Positions 36,815 to 46,077 are shown, numbered from the stretch's first letter. The stretch: DNA of 64,000 nucleotides from Paenibacillus sp. FSL K6-1096 (GCF_037977055.1 NZ_CP150274.1:1426001-1490000), one strand, 5' to 3'. Translations and numbers: made by a program. The notes: generated by a model not told the origin, from the sequence alone.

Positions 36815-36985
36815 CTCTCTTCGAGGCTTACGGGGTTAGCTGACGGATTCGGGCAGCGAGATTGCCCTACCTTACCGGTGTCATAGCAGCACGCAGTAAG
36901 GATTCACCCCAGAGTGCAGCAGCATCACTTCCGCCGCTTCACCCGTTGGTTCCCCCGTTCCCGTAACGGAATTCAGCCGCCTGTG
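36815..36985 (-). ncRNA. c-di-AMP riboswitch (ydaO-yuaA class)
   Basis: Minus strand carries the hallmark blocks of the class in order: GGGAACGGGGGAACCA (around 36950), GGGGTGAATCC (36900-36910), then GGTAAGGTAGGGC and CCCGAATCCGTCAGCTAA followed by CCCCGTAAGC (36826-36853). A terminator follows downstream. In this class c-di-AMP binding favours termination. The nearest downstream genes are NfeD and flotillin, not the potassium-transport or wall-hydrolase genes most often described. The ends of the aptamer are approximate. Confidence 0.88.
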
Positions 36986-37317
36986 AGAACAGTGTTATGT
37001 CATTCGGTTGATGATTGAATCTTACGCCTGCGGCCCGGCAAAGTAAAACGCGGCAGTTGGCAAAAGAAGCCAAACCCGCCGTCCCTATACGAATGAAGGC
37101 GCATTCTTGCGCTGCGCTCTTATGCGGCCGGGGATTTGCTCGTTCTTGCGCCTTTTTGCGAAAGCGGGTTTATTCGTAAAATTTGAAATATTCACATTTC
37201 CGTCACTAGATGCTCATTGTGCAACATTGCCCTTTGGGCAATAATATAACCTATAGCTATTACTATTCAACCCATGCTATTCAGCGCAATAGCAGCAGAA
37301 AGGAGGAAACAGGAAGC
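36986..37317. other. Non-coding stretch between riboswitch and TetR gene
   Basis: No gene is seen. AAACCCGC (37072-37079) and GCGGGTTT (37164-37171) form a distant inverted repeat. The left part should hold the riboswitch promoter (minus strand), and the right part holds the TetR operator and the ribosome site AGGAGG (37301-37306). Confidence 0.5.
37226..37242. promoter_or_regulatory. Palindromic operator candidate for the TetR-type regulator
   Basis: ATTGCCC-TTT-GGGCAAT is a perfect 7-3-7 inverted repeat about 80 bases before the TetR start codon, a typical autoregulatory operator form. TetR binding is inferred from position and symmetry. Confidence 0.6.
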
Positions 37318-37944
37318 TTGAATTCCAAACTGAACCTGCGGGACAAAAAAAAGGAGGCCACCGCCTACGCCTTGTCCACCGCCGCCTTTGAGCTTGCGCT
37401 TGAGCACGGCATGGACGGCTTCATTGTGGACGATGTGGTGCAGAAGGCCGGTTATTCCCGGCGGACCTTTGCCAATTACTTCTCTTGCAAGGAGGAGGCG
37501 GTCGCCGCTTATTTCATTGGCAATATTGCAGCCAAAGAGAAAGAAGAGGCGGATCACACGCTGGCCGCTCAGCCGCCGGATGCTACGCCGCTCGATGTCC
37601 TGTACAATCTGCTGAAACTCCAATTCACCTCGGAGTTCCTGCATAAGCTGCGGCAGTTCGTCTCCCTGGCGCATCAGCATCCGTCCCTGGAGCCTTACAT
37701 TCTCAATGTCTTCCGGCATTTGCAGATCACCGCCCAGGAGACGCTGGAGCAGTTCACCCATGGACGGTATGCCGATGGATATACCCACCTGCTGGCCGGT
37801 GCCGTCTACGGGGCCTTCGTGCCCATTCTGGACGGACGGCTGAATGTGATGCTGCCGGGCGAGCAGCTGAGTGCAGACTCCGAAGCTATGCCGTTTGACC
37901 AATATTTGAATTCGATGTTCGCTTACTTACGCAACGGCTTCTAA
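37318..37944 (+). CDS. TetR-family transcriptional regulator
   Basis: A 208-residue regulator with N-terminal helix-turn-helix (residues ~10-55; TAAFELALEHGMDGFIVDDVVQKAGYSRRTFANYFSCKEEA). The C-terminal ligand domain is helical. The frame is open from 37210, but AGGAGG at 37301-37306 points to the TTG at 37318 (NSKLNLRDKKKEA), which also gives the usual TetR length. It lies 28 bases before an MMPL exporter gene and probably represses it. Confidence 0.9.
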   Translation: MNSKLNLRDKKKEATAYALSTAAFELALEHGMDGFIVDDVVQKAGYSRRTFANYFSCKEEAVAAYFIGNIAAKEKEEADHTLAAQPPDATPLDVLYNLLKLQFTSEFLHKLRQFVSLAHQHPSLEPYILNVFRHLQITAQETLEQFTHGRYADGYTHLLAGAVYGAFVPILDGRLNVMLPGEQLSADSEAMPFDQYLNSMFAYLRNGF

Positions 37945-37972
37945 ATTTAGAGATACAGAGGAGAAACCATTC

Positions 37973-40327
37973 ATGTCTACTTTTCTATACCGTTTAGGCA
38001 AATCGGCTTATGCCAGGCCCTGGATGTTCATTGCTGTCTGGATCGTCATACTCGGTGTGATCGGCACCCTTATCGGAGTGAACGGCATTCAGTCCAGCTC
38101 CGAGATGAAAATTGAAGGCACCGAGTCGCAAAAAGTGCTGGATAAGCTGTCCAAAGAGCTGCCCGCTGCGGCCGGAGGTCAGGCAAGTGTAGCCTTCACT
38201 GCACCTGAAGGCGAACGGCTGGACACGCCGGAGCGCGCTGCGTTGCTGCTGAAGGCGATCAATGATGTGTACAGCATGGAGTATGTCATCAACCCTGCTG
38301 AGCTGGCTGCCCAAGCAGCTGCTGCGGCTGGTCAAGGCGCTACCGATCCTTCTGCTGCCGCCGCAGGCCAAGGTGCTGCCGCCGATCCTTCCGCTGCCGC
38401 CGCAGGCCAAGGCGCTGCCGCGGCCCAAGCGGTCCCGTTCGGCCCGCTGATGGCTGACGGCATGCCTGTTCCCGGCGTAATGCTGTCGGCGGACGGCAAT
38501 ATTGCCTTGTTCCAGTTCCAGTTCACCGTGCAGCAGACCTCGCTGCCCTCCAATGTGCCGGATGATATCATCGACACAGTGACCGAGGTCGAACAGTCCG
38601 GCTCCGGGATTACAGCGATTCCAAGCGATTCGCTCAAAAGCATTCCGGCCATCGGCTCCACCGAAGCTATCGGAGTTGCCGTCGCCGCCATCGTATTATT
38701 CATGACGCTGGGCTCGGTGGTGGCCGCCGGTCTGCCGCTGATTACTGCGCTGCTGGGCGTGGCCATCAGTGTCGGAGGCGCCTTCGCGCTGGGCAGCCTG
38801 ATCCAGATGAACGACATCACCCCGGTACTGGCCGTAATGATCGGTCTGGCTGTAGGGATCGACTACTCGCTGTTCATTGTGAACCGGCAGCGCCGCCTCA
38901 TTCTTGATGAGAAGCTAAGCGCCGGGGAAGCCGCCAGCCGGGCGCTGGGTACGGCGGGAAGCGCGGTGTTCTTCGCCGGACTGACCGTTATTATTGCCCT
39001 GTGCGGGATGCTCGTTATCGGCATCGGCTTCCTGTCCACGATGGCGCTTGTAGCAGCGGCCAGTGTGCTGGTCAATGTTCTGCTGGCATTAACCCTGCTG
39101 CCTGCACTGCTCGGACTGGTCGGCGAGAAGATCGTGACCGCCAAAGCCCGGACCAAGCAGACGGCCGCCGCCAAGCAAGCGCAGCACAGCTTCTCGCACC
39201 GCTGGGCGAATGCCACTGTGAAATTCCGCTGGGCCATCATTATTCTCGTCGTGCTGGTGCTGGGAACAGCTGCTATCCCGGTCAGCAAAATGGAGCTGGG
39301 CATCCCGTCCGGCGCCTCAGCGAACCTGGATACACCTGCCCGCCAGAGCTATGATGTAATCTCCAAGGGCTTCGGCGAAGGCTTCAACGGACCGCTGCTG
39401 CTGGTCGCTGAGCCGAAGAATCCGTCCGACAAAATTTCCATGCCTGTCCTGGGCAAACTGATTCAAGAGCTGCAAATGCACGATAATGTGACCCTGGTCT
39501 CACCGCTGGGCACGAATCCCGCCGGTGATATCGCCATTATCAGTCTGATTCCGAAGACGGGGCCTACAGACACCGCAACCAGAGACCTAGTAGAGGAGCT
39601 GCGTGATCCGGCCTCCGCTCTGACGGACGGCAACAATATTACTCTGGGCGTGACCGGCTTCACCGCCATCAACATTGATATGTCTTCCAAGCTGGCTGAA
39701 GCCTTCCCGGTCTATGTCGGCATCATAGTCATTCTGTCGCTGATCATTCTGCTGCTGGTCTTCCGCTCGATTATCGTTCCAATCAAAGCCACGCTCGGCT
39801 TCGTGCTAAGCATTCTGGCCACCTTCGGCGTGACCACGGCGGTCTATCAATGGGGATGGCTGCACTCGCTGTTCGGCTTCGATACCGGCGGACCGCTGCT
39901 GAGCTTCATGCCGATTCTGGTCACAGGCATCCTGTACGGGCTGGCTATGGACTACCAGGTCTTCCTCGTCAGCTCGATGCGTGAGGCTTATGTCCACGGC
40001 CGCCACGGCAAGGACAGCGTCATTCACGGCTATGATCTGGCCAGCCGTGTGGTCCTGGCCGCAGGAGTCATCATGGTATCCGTCTTTGCCGGCTTCATCT
40101 TCGCCCCTGACGCGATGATCAAGCAGATCGGCTTCGCCCTGGCCTTCGGCATTCTGATCGATGCCTTCATCATCCGGATGACGCTCGTTCCGGCCGTCAT
40201 GGCCGTCTTCGGCGACAAAGCCTGGTGGCTGCCGAAATGGCTGGACCGCCTGCTGCCGAACCTTGATGTAGAAGGCGATAAGCTGATCGCCAGACTGAAC
40301 GCAGAGAGCGGACAGAAGCAGCATTAA
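37973..40327 (+). CDS. MMPL-family drug/lipid exporter (YdfJ-like)
   Basis: A 784-residue RND/MMPL transporter with two halves of six spans: TM1 at ~15-37, then spans ~220-400 with the motif GLAVGIDYSLFIVNRQRR, then TM7 and spans ~575-760 with GLAMDYQVFLVSSMREAY. The first extracellular loop holds an Ala-rich tandem repeat (DPSAAAAGQGA, residues ~118-153) that probably forms a flexible insert. It is co-transcribed with the TetR gene and presumably exports the compound that TetR senses. A GC-rich hairpin follows. Confidence 0.9.
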   Translation: MSTFLYRLGKSAYARPWMFIAVWIVILGVIGTLIGVNGIQSSSEMKIEGTESQKVLDKLSKELPAAAGGQASVAFTAPEGERLDTPERAALLLKAINDVYSMEYVINPAELAAQAAAAAGQGATDPSAAAAGQGAAADPSAAAAGQGAAAAQAVPFGPLMADGMPVPGVMLSADGNIALFQFQFTVQQTSLPSNVPDDIIDTVTEVEQSGSGITAIPSDSLKSIPAIGSTEAIGVAVAAIVLFMTLGSVVAAGLPLITALLGVAISVGGAFALGSLIQMNDITPVLAVMIGLAVGIDYSLFIVNRQRRLILDEKLSAGEAASRALGTAGSAVFFAGLTVIIALCGMLVIGIGFLSTMALVAAASVLVNVLLALTLLPALLGLVGEKIVTAKARTKQTAAAKQAQHSFSHRWANATVKFRWAIIILVVLVLGTAAIPVSKMELGIPSGASANLDTPARQSYDVISKGFGEGFNGPLLLVAEPKNPSDKISMPVLGKLIQELQMHDNVTLVSPLGTNPAGDIAIISLIPKTGPTDTATRDLVEELRDPASALTDGNNITLGVTGFTAINIDMSSKLAEAFPVYVGIIVILSLIILLLVFRSIIVPIKATLGFVLSILATFGVTTAVYQWGWLHSLFGFDTGGPLLSFMPILVTGILYGLAMDYQVFLVSSMREAYVHGRHGKDSVIHGYDLASRVVLAAGVIMVSVFAGFIFAPDAMIKQIGFALAFGILIDAFIIRMTLVPAVMAVFGDKAWWLPKWLDRLLPNLDVEGDKLIARLNAESGQKQH
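38325..38432 (+). repeat. Tandem 39-bp repeat inside the MMPL gene
   Basis: Two and a half units of about 39 bases encode AAAAGQGAxxDPS. As a multiple of three, the period allows unit gain or loss without a frameshift, so the loop may vary in length between strains. Confidence 0.7.
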
Positions 40328-40350
40328 TCTCTCCTGTCTTCCCCTGCACC

Positions 40351-40385
40351 AACAGAGCCTGCGGCTTCATGCCGCAGGCTCTGTT
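40351..40385 (+). terminator. Hairpin after the MMPL exporter gene
   Basis: AACAGAGCCTGCGGC pairs perfectly with GCCGCAGGCTCTGTT around TTCAT. The trailing sequence is only mildly T-rich. Confidence 0.75.
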
Positions 40386-40418
40386 ATGTTATATTTACTT
40401 CGAGAAGGAGTGATTCCT

Positions 40419-40856
40419 ATGAACATCATTGAAATGGAGCTTGAACAGAATCAGCAGGAAATCTCCCGCTTGCTGGAGGAGCACAGCCGCCGCATGGACA
40501 GCAGCATCCCGTCGTATCAGCGCGAGGTGATCTCTCTAGCCGCCTATGAGAACGGAGTCTTCGTTGGCGGCATTACCGGGGATATCGTCTGGAATATCCT
40601 GAATGTGCATTTGCTGGCCGTTGATCCCGGATACAGGGGGCATGGTCTCGGCGGAACGCTGCTGAAGGAGTTGGAAGCCAGAGCAGCAGAGCGCGGCTGT
40701 AAGGTGAGCGAATTGACCACGATGAGCTGGCAGGCGCCGCATTTTTATCGGAAACAGGGGTATGAGATCTTCGGGGAAATCAAGGACTGCCCCAATGAAG
40801 GCCAGACGAAATATTACCTGCAAAAAAGCCTGAAGACCGGGTCCTCTCCCTCCTGA
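40419..40856 (+). CDS. GNAT-family N-acetyltransferase
   Basis: A 145-residue enzyme that transfers an acetyl group from acetyl-CoA to an unknown acceptor. The acetyl-CoA loop is visible as VDPGYRGHGLGGTLL (Q/RxxGxG/A type), and the C-terminal HFYRKQGYEIFGEI is typical. The frame opens at 40386 inside the preceding terminator, but AAGGAG lies just before the ATG at 40419, which is the true start. It is a single gene. Confidence 0.88.
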   Translation: MNIIEMELEQNQQEISRLLEEHSRRMDSSIPSYQREVISLAAYENGVFVGGITGDIVWNILNVHLLAVDPGYRGHGLGGTLLKELEARAAERGCKVSELTTMSWQAPHFYRKQGYEIFGEIKDCPNEGQTKYYLQKSLKTGSSPS

Positions 40857-40884
40857 GAAGGCCCGGGGCTTCGCGCGGCCAAAC

Positions 40885-40992
40885 TTACACTACACTGAAA
40901 ATAACATGCTTCCCGGCCGCCGCTGCCTTCCGGTAGAAGTCCAGCAGCCCGCTATCCTCATCGGCCAGCACATATTGGCCCCGCATCCCCAT
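40885..40992 (-). CDS. Small 35-residue ORF with strong ribosome binding site
   Basis: The ATG at 40992 is preceded by AGGAGG at optimal distance. The short protein (GMRGQYVLADEDSGLLDFYR, then KAAAAGKHVIFSVV) ends at TAA 40885-40887. I do not recognise it. It could be a genuine small protein or the surviving start of a longer gene; the MGMxGxY opening is reminiscent of DUF1877-type proteins, but too little is left to say. It lies 43 bases after the cardiolipin synthase stop, on the same strand. Confidence 0.45.
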   Translation of the reverse strand: MGMRGQYVLADEDSGLLDFYRKAAAAGKHVIFSVV

Positions 40993-41034
40993 CTGTTTTT
41001 CCTCCTCTTATAAGGTACAGCTGCCCATCTCAAC

Positions 41035-42477
41035 TTACAAAATAGGCGACAGCAGCCGCGATATGCCTTCCTTCAGCTTAATCACCAGCGAGCGCTGCGC
41101 ATAACGTTCAGGGGTAAGCTCAGAACACAGCCGGACATCATTCAGGAAAATATCCTCAAGCTGCTCCGCGATCTGCCGGTCATAGATTATCGCATTTACC
41201 TCGAAGTTCAGCCGGAAGCTGCGCGAATCGATATTCATCGTCCCTACTGAGGCGACCTCTCCGTCGGCCACAATGGTTTTGGCGTGGAGGAAGCCGTTCT
41301 CGTAGAGCAGGATTTTGGCCCCGTAATTCAGCAGATCGCCGGCATACGCCCAGGTGGCCCAGTACACAAATGGATGGTCAGGCTTGTTTGGGATCATGAT
41401 CTGCAGATCGACTCCGGAGAGCAGGGCGATTTTGCAGGCATCCATGAAGCTGGTGTCCGGTATGAAGTATGGGGTCTGGATGTACACACTTTTCTTGGCC
41501 GATAAAATAAGCTTGATGTACATATTCTTCAGATGCTCGGTGGACGAATTGGGGCCGCTGGTAATAATCTGGACCGGACTGTTCCCTGTGTGCTCCTTCG
41601 TATTAAACTGGAACTCCCCGTAATCCCCGCGCTCATGCTTCCCGGCCTGATGCCAGTCGAGAATGAAGCGGCCCTGAATATGGCTGACGGCATGTCCGGT
41701 GATCCGCAGATGAGTGTCACGCCAATAGCCGAATTTCTTGTCCAGCCCCAGGTACTCATCCCCCACATTGAACCCGCCGATATACGCGGTCCGCCCGTCA
41801 ATAATACACAGCTTGCGGTGGTTTCTGTTGTTGATCCGGAAGTTCAGCGGCTTGAGCAGGGACGGGAAGAACACCTCCACCTCTCCCCCCGCAGCACGTA
41901 ATTCCCGGAAAAAATGCCGCGAAATCCGCTTCGACCCCACCTCATCATACAATAGACGCACCTTCACGCCCTCCCTGGCCTTCACGATCAGCATATCCCT
42001 CAGCTTCCGGCCCAGGTGGTCCGGCTGAATGATGTAATATTGAATGTTGATCTCGGAGCGGGCCGTGCGGATATCCTCGAACAAGGCGGCGAACTTCTGG
42101 TGGCCGTCACTGTAGATCACAATCTCGTTATCGCTCGACAACAGGCCGTGGGACGACCGGATATTCATGTTGACGAGCTGGGCATAGTTCTGCAATAGCT
42201 GCGACTGGTCATCCGCCCCTTCCGCGAAGGCCGTCAATTGCTTATCCGCTTCCGCCTGCACATATTCCTGCTCTTCTAGGAAGAGCTTGTAGAAATTTTT
42301 CTTTTTCAGATTGCGCCCGAAGAAGATGTACAGAATGAACCCCAGGATCGGGATGAAGAACAGCACCATCAGCCAAGCCCAGGTATACCCCGCCTCTCTC
42401 CGCTCAATGAACAGAAACCCTAACGCCAGAATGATATTAATAACCGTGATAATGGACGTTATACTTGTAAAATCCAT
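41035..42477 (-). CDS. cls: Cardiolipin synthase
   Basis: A 480-residue membrane enzyme that joins two phosphatidylglycerols into cardiolipin and glycerol. Two N-terminal spans (SIITVINIILALGFLFI and GYTWAWLMVLFFIPILGFIL) precede two phospholipase-D HKD motifs: HRKLCIIDGRTAYIGG (His ~219) and HAKTIVADGEVASVGT (His ~397). Length and layout fit the Bacillus ClsA/YwnE type. It is encoded between the small ORF and the HxlR regulator and is apparently a single gene. Confidence 0.93.
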   Translation of the reverse strand: MDFTSITSIITVINIILALGFLFIERREAGYTWAWLMVLFFIPILGFILYIFFGRNLKKKNFYKLFLEEQEYVQAEADKQLTAFAEGADDQSQLLQNYAQLVNMNIRSSHGLLSSDNEIVIYSDGHQKFAALFEDIRTARSEINIQYYIIQPDHLGRKLRDMLIVKAREGVKVRLLYDEVGSKRISRHFFRELRAAGGEVEVFFPSLLKPLNFRINNRNHRKLCIIDGRTAYIGGFNVGDEYLGLDKKFGYWRDTHLRITGHAVSHIQGRFILDWHQAGKHERGDYGEFQFNTKEHTGNSPVQIITSGPNSSTEHLKNMYIKLILSAKKSVYIQTPYFIPDTSFMDACKIALLSGVDLQIMIPNKPDHPFVYWATWAYAGDLLNYGAKILLYENGFLHAKTIVADGEVASVGTMNIDSRSFRLNFEVNAIIYDRQIAEQLEDIFLNDVRLCSELTPERYAQRSLVIKLKEGISRLLSPIL

Positions 42478-42513
42478 GCCTGAACCCCTCTCGTCTGTCT
42501 CTGTCTCTGCTGC

Positions 42514-42885
42514 CTAAAAATCCTCCAGCACCCTGGATCTGTCGCCATAAATCTTGTCCAGATGCTCCTCGCCCCAGTAGCATAACAGGTCCAGCGCGGG
42601 CTTCAGCCCCCAGCCGTAGGCCGTCAGCTCATACTCCACCCTGGGCGGGATCTCCTGGTAGATGGTCCGCGAGATAATCTCATCGCTCTCCAGGCCTCTT
42701 AACTGGGCGGTCAGCACCTTCTGGGTGATGCCGGGAATGAGCCGCAGCAGCTCGGAGGTGCGCTTCTGTCCGGTCATGAGATGGTAGATAATTAACGGCT
42801 TCCACTTGCCGCCCATCACTTCCAGCGCCGCCTCTACGCCAACTTTGTACTTCTTCGGAACGTGATCTTCACGCTGCTCGGTCAT
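42514..42885 (-). CDS. HxlR-family transcriptional regulator
   Basis: A 123-residue winged-helix regulator. The family signature is clear: ALEVMGGKWKPLIIYHL, TSELLRLIPGITQKVLTAQLRGLE, then PPRVEYELTAYG. The frame is open to 42900 with a second ATG at 42885 (MTEQRED). It is divergent to a flavodoxin-fold oxidoreductase, the classic arrangement for quinone- or aldehyde-sensing HxlR/YodB-type regulators. Its only Cys lies near the C-terminus (DLLCYWGEEHL), not in the N-terminal position used by YodB/HypR redox sensors. Confidence 0.92.
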   Translation of the reverse strand: MTEQREDHVPKKYKVGVEAALEVMGGKWKPLIIYHLMTGQKRTSELLRLIPGITQKVLTAQLRGLESDEIISRTIYQEIPPRVEYELTAYGWGLKPALDLLCYWGEEHLDKIYGDRSRVLEDF

Positions 42886-42924
42886 TGCTTCTGCCTCCAT
42901 TATGTAGGGAACCTCAAGGTTCCT

Positions 42925-42961
42925 AAGGTGCGATTATCTTCCTATAGCACATCAAGGTGCG
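42925..42961. promoter_or_regulatory. Direct repeats in the divergent HxlR/oxidoreductase promoter region
   Basis: AAGGTGCG occurs at 42925-42932 and 42954-42961, and a related AAGGTTCC lies at 42916-42923. A TATAAT at 42989-42994 probably serves the oxidoreductase gene. HxlR binding here is inferred. Confidence 0.5.
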
Positions 42962-43056
42962 TACTTCCGGGTAAGTATGATTCCTGTATATAATAGCATC
43001 AGCCACGCAACAAGGCTACAAACCTGTTAGATAAGAAAGGTAGTGAAGATACTAAC

Positions 43057-43644
43057 ATGAGCATATTAATCGTCGTATCGCATCCGAGACAGGATTCCCT
43101 GACCTTCCAGGCTGCCCGCCGTTTCGCTGAGGGATTGAGCCAGGCCGGCCATGATTATGAGATATTGGATTTGCATGGAATCGGGTTTGACCCTGTATTG
43201 CAAGGAATGGAGGAACTCCATATGACCGCAGGTGAAGAGGAACAGCCCTATTCTCCTGAATTAGAGCGGGAAATGGAGCGGGTGCGGCAGCATGACGGGC
43301 TGGCATTTGTGTTTCCGCTGTGGTGGTGGCATCTGCCGGCCATGCTGAAGGGGTATATCGACCGGGTGGTGAACAACAGGATTGCCTACGGCACAAATAA
43401 TCTGCAGGGTTATCGTGCGCTATGGCTGGCGCTGGCAGGCGTATCCGAGGCGCAGATGAAAAAGCGCAGCTATGATGAAGCGATTGACCGTCTGCTTAAC
43501 GTGGGAATTGCCGATTACTGCGGAATCACAGACTCCAAGGTAGAATTCCTCTACGAGACTGCGAGTTCCGCACCCGGACATCGTGAGGCGTTGCTGGAAC
43601 AGGCCTATCAGGCGGGATTACAGTATGGCAAGGGGGAGAACTGA
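43057..43644 (+). CDS. NAD(P)H-dependent oxidoreductase, flavodoxin fold
   Basis: A 195-residue flavoprotein of the Flavodoxin_2 (MdaB/YwrO/KefF-like) family, expected to reduce quinones or nitro compounds with NAD(P)H and FMN/FAD. Visible motifs are the N-terminal ILIVVSHPRQDSLTFQAA phosphate loop, PLWWWHLPAMLKGYIDRV and the GTNN segment. The ATG at 43057 lies downstream of GAAAGGTAGTG. It is divergent from an HxlR-type regulator that probably controls it. Confidence 0.88.
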   Translation: MSILIVVSHPRQDSLTFQAARRFAEGLSQAGHDYEILDLHGIGFDPVLQGMEELHMTAGEEEQPYSPELEREMERVRQHDGLAFVFPLWWWHLPAMLKGYIDRVVNNRIAYGTNNLQGYRALWLALAGVSEAQMKKRSYDEAIDRLLNVGIADYCGITDSKVEFLYETASSAPGHREALLEQAYQAGLQYGKGEN

Positions 43645-43664
43645 CAAATCATAGGAATGAGGGA

Positions 43665-44552
43665 TCACAGCGTCACATCAAATTCATTCACATACACCGC
43701 GTTGCCCGTCACTTCTATAGTGTTGCCGTTGTCCGACACGGACACCCTGACTCTGCCGTCCCTGCCGATCTCAAGGCCCTGCTCAACCAGCAGCTCAAAG
43801 GAGGAGGCTGGTTCTTGTCCGCCGATGTACCTGGAATAATAAGCCCCCATCACCCCGGAGGCGGTGCCTGTAACCGGGTCCTCAACCGTCCCTGAGAAGG
43901 GGGAGGAGAAATGGCGGGCGTGCATATGCGCCTCAGGATCATACGTCTCCAGGCAGAACGGGTGAATGGACGAGCGGGGCATCTCCTTCAGCACCTCGGG
44001 GAACCGCTTGTTATCCGGCACCATCCGGGTGAAGGCGTCAAGACTTGTAATCGGGACAAGTAAGGTCCACGTTCCGGTGCTGCCGTACAACACGGGGAGC
44101 GTCCCGTCTATATCACCGGGTTCGAGGCCAATCGAGCGGGCCAGGTCCTCAAGCGATCCGTTAAAAGGCTTGAACTGCGGGCTGGCCTGCCTCATTGTCA
44201 TATAGAGCCCGCCATGGTCTTCTGTGATGCGGATGGGCAAGACTCCCGCCTTGGTCTCGATGGTCAGCTCGCTGGCGTCTCCAAGCAGCCCCTTTGTCTT
44301 CATAGCATACAACAACGCCATCGTCCCGTGGCCGCAGAGATTAATCTCATGCCCCGGGGTAAAATAGCGTATTCTGAGATCCGCCTGATTGGATTTTAAC
44401 GGAAACGCTGTCTCATTGAAGCCTACCTTCGCTGTGATCTCCTGCATTTGCTCCTCCGTCAGACCCTCGCCGTCCAGCACAACCCCTGCCGGGTTTCCCT
44501 TGTTTGGAATGCTGCTGAACGCATCATAATGATAGACTTTGATATTCTGCAC
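43665..44552 (-). CDS. PhzF-family isomerase/epimerase-like protein
   Basis: A 295-residue protein with the PhzF signature: [22 protein letters not shown] at the N-terminus (catalytic-type Glu in FNETAF), [18 protein letters not shown], and [16 protein letters not shown]. The enzyme family isomerises small hydroxy- or amino-acids; the substrate is unknown. The frame is open far upstream to 44813 through intergenic repeats, but family length and a GGCGGTGC box support the GTG at 44552. The extra N-terminal residues of the longer frame are repeat-derived. Confidence 0.88.
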   Translation of the reverse strand: MQNIKVYHYDAFSSIPNKGNPAGVVLDGEGLTEEQMQEITAKVGFNETAFPLKSNQADLRIRYFTPGHEINLCGHGTMALLYAMKTKGLLGDASELTIETKAGVLPIRITEDHGGLYMTMRQASPQFKPFNGSLEDLARSIGLEPGDIDGTLPVLYGSTGTWTLLVPITSLDAFTRMVPDNKRFPEVLKEMPRSSIHPFCLETYDPEAHMHARHFSSPFSGTVEDPVTGTASGVMGAYYSRYIGGQEPASSFELLVEQGLEIGRDGRVRVSVSDNGNTIEVTGNAVYVNEFDVTL

Positions 44553-44673
44553 ACCTGCACCGCCTGTCTTTTTTGAGTAATATGATAGCATAAATGTATT
44601 TAATGTGAATTTTAGATATTTAGGCATCAATGGTGTCAGCCTGGAGAAATTCGGCCCATGGACGCCGCGCGCA

Positions 44674-44742
44674 CCCAATGTAGTCGGTTTTTCGATTACA
44701 TTTGGACCATGCGCCTCCGTCACGCCCAATGTAGTCGGTTTA
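44674..44742. repeat. Intergenic repeat left of the IS110 element
   Basis: CCCAATGTAGTCGGTTT occurs twice, at 44674-44690 and 44725-44741, 51 bases apart, with TCGATTACATTTGGACCATGCG between. A related block stands right of the insertion at 46345-46400. It looks like a short interspersed repeat with internal symmetry (AATGTAGTCG versus CGATTACATT). Confidence 0.65.
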
Positions 44743-44844
44743 ATACGAAAATAAAAGTACCGGAAAACGCGCCGCAGACTGGGTTTTGACAAAAAAAGAC
44801 CCACCGCCCCCAAAAAACGTTTCGTTTTTTTGAAAAAGGGAAGA

Positions 44845-46077
44845 CTATGGGGTAGGATTTAGTTGCACGCTATATCCTAACTGCTGGATATATTGAACGT
44901 ACCGATCCAACCTGTTTTTCTTGGACGTCTCATCGCCTAGTGAGACGTCTATTTCTTGGTATGACCTCTTCTCCCGCATCAGGGCATGGAGGATTCGAAT
45001 CAGCAAATGCGCCGTGGCGACGTTTGCTTTTTTATCTCCTCGTCTCTTCCGGATTCGTCGAAAGAATTGGCCGATCCGGTTCGAGGAGCGAGCGTTCGCC
45101 CAAGCCGCCTGACACAACGCACCTTTCAGATGCTTGTTCCCTTGCATCGTTTTTGACTTTCTTCGCTTTCCCGCACTTTCGTTGTTCCCTGGACACACTC
45201 CCGCCCATGAAGCGAACTGCGCATCACTCGGGAACATTTCCGCGACATGCGGCCCCACTTCGGCAAAAATGGTCACAGCAGACGTCCGCTCAATTCCTGG
45301 AATGGAGTCAATTTGTTCAATCACCTCCAGGTACGGTTCTGCCTTCGCCTCGATTCGCGCTTCCAGTTCCGTGATTCTTTTCTCCAAATAGACCAAGTGG
45401 TCCCAGTGGTCTCGAATCATCTCCCGATGATGACGGCGCAACTTGCCATTGAGCGCGTCGAGTAGCTGCGGAACTTTCTTTTTTAAACGGGTTTTGACCA
45501 GGTTTTTAACGGTCACTTCGTCCACGACCTCGCCGTCCATGATCTTCTGGAGCAGGCCCCGTCCCGTAACCCCATAGAGATCGGACATAAAGGTGGTTAG
45601 TTTGATGTTGGCATCCTGCAGGATTTTGTGAATGCGGTTTTTCTCCGCCGTCACCGCCTGCACCATCTTACTCCGGTAACGAGTCAAATCCCGCAAATCC
45701 CGGATGTCCTGTTCGGGCACCATACTGCCTTCAATGAGCCCGCAACGGTGCAATTGCGCTAACCAGCGCGCGTCTTGCATGTCCGTTTTTCGACCCGACG
45801 TATTCTTTACCCGCCGGGCGTTGGCCAGGACGAGGTCACAACTGCCCTCTAAGATGTTCCATACCGGTTTCCATAACACGCCGGTGCTCTCCATCACCAC
45901 TTCCCGGCAGCCGTGTTCACTCAGCCAATCTTGCAGGCCGAGCAATTCTTTGGTTGTCGTCCCAAACGTTTTCAGGTGATATTGGGGTTTCTGTTCGATC
46001 GGTCCTTTTAACACGCAGGCTACAACGGTTTCCTGATGCACGTCCAGACCGGCGCAACACATACGTACAGCATCCAT
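44845..46077 (-). CDS. IS110-family transposase (DEDD recombinase)
   Basis: A 410-residue recombinase. The RuvC-like DEDD residues are visible in GLDVHQ, VVMESTG and [11 protein letters not shown]. The C-terminal Transposase_20 domain shows [20 protein letters not shown] and [14 protein letters not shown] with the catalytic Ser, then [14 protein letters not shown]. The frame opens at ATG 46086 directly on GGAGG, so the ATG at 46077 ([15 protein letters not shown]), seven bases after GGAGG, is the better start. The gene is intact, so the element could be active. Confidence 0.92.
   Translation of the reverse strand: MDAVRMCCAGLDVHQETVVACVLKGPIEQKPQYHLKTFGTTTKELLGLQDWLSEHGCREVVMESTGVLWKPVWNILEGSCDLVLANARRVKNTSGRKTDMQDARWLAQLHRCGLIEGSMVPEQDIRDLRDLTRYRSKMVQAVTAEKNRIHKILQDANIKLTTFMSDLYGVTGRGLLQKIMDGEVVDEVTVKNLVKTRLKKKVPQLLDALNGKLRRHHREMIRDHWDHLVYLEKRITELEARIEAKAEPYLEVIEQIDSIPGIERTSAVTIFAEVGPHVAEMFPSDAQFASWAGVCPGNNESAGKRRKSKTMQGNKHLKGALCQAAWANARSSNRIGQFFRRIRKRRGDKKANVATAHLLIRILHALMREKRSYQEIDVSLGDETSKKNRLDRYVQYIQQLGYSVQLNPTP

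Noticed and set aside
44553..44813. N-terminal extension of the PhzF-like protein
   Set aside because: The extra 87 residues come from intergenic repeats and lie upstream of the family's normal start.
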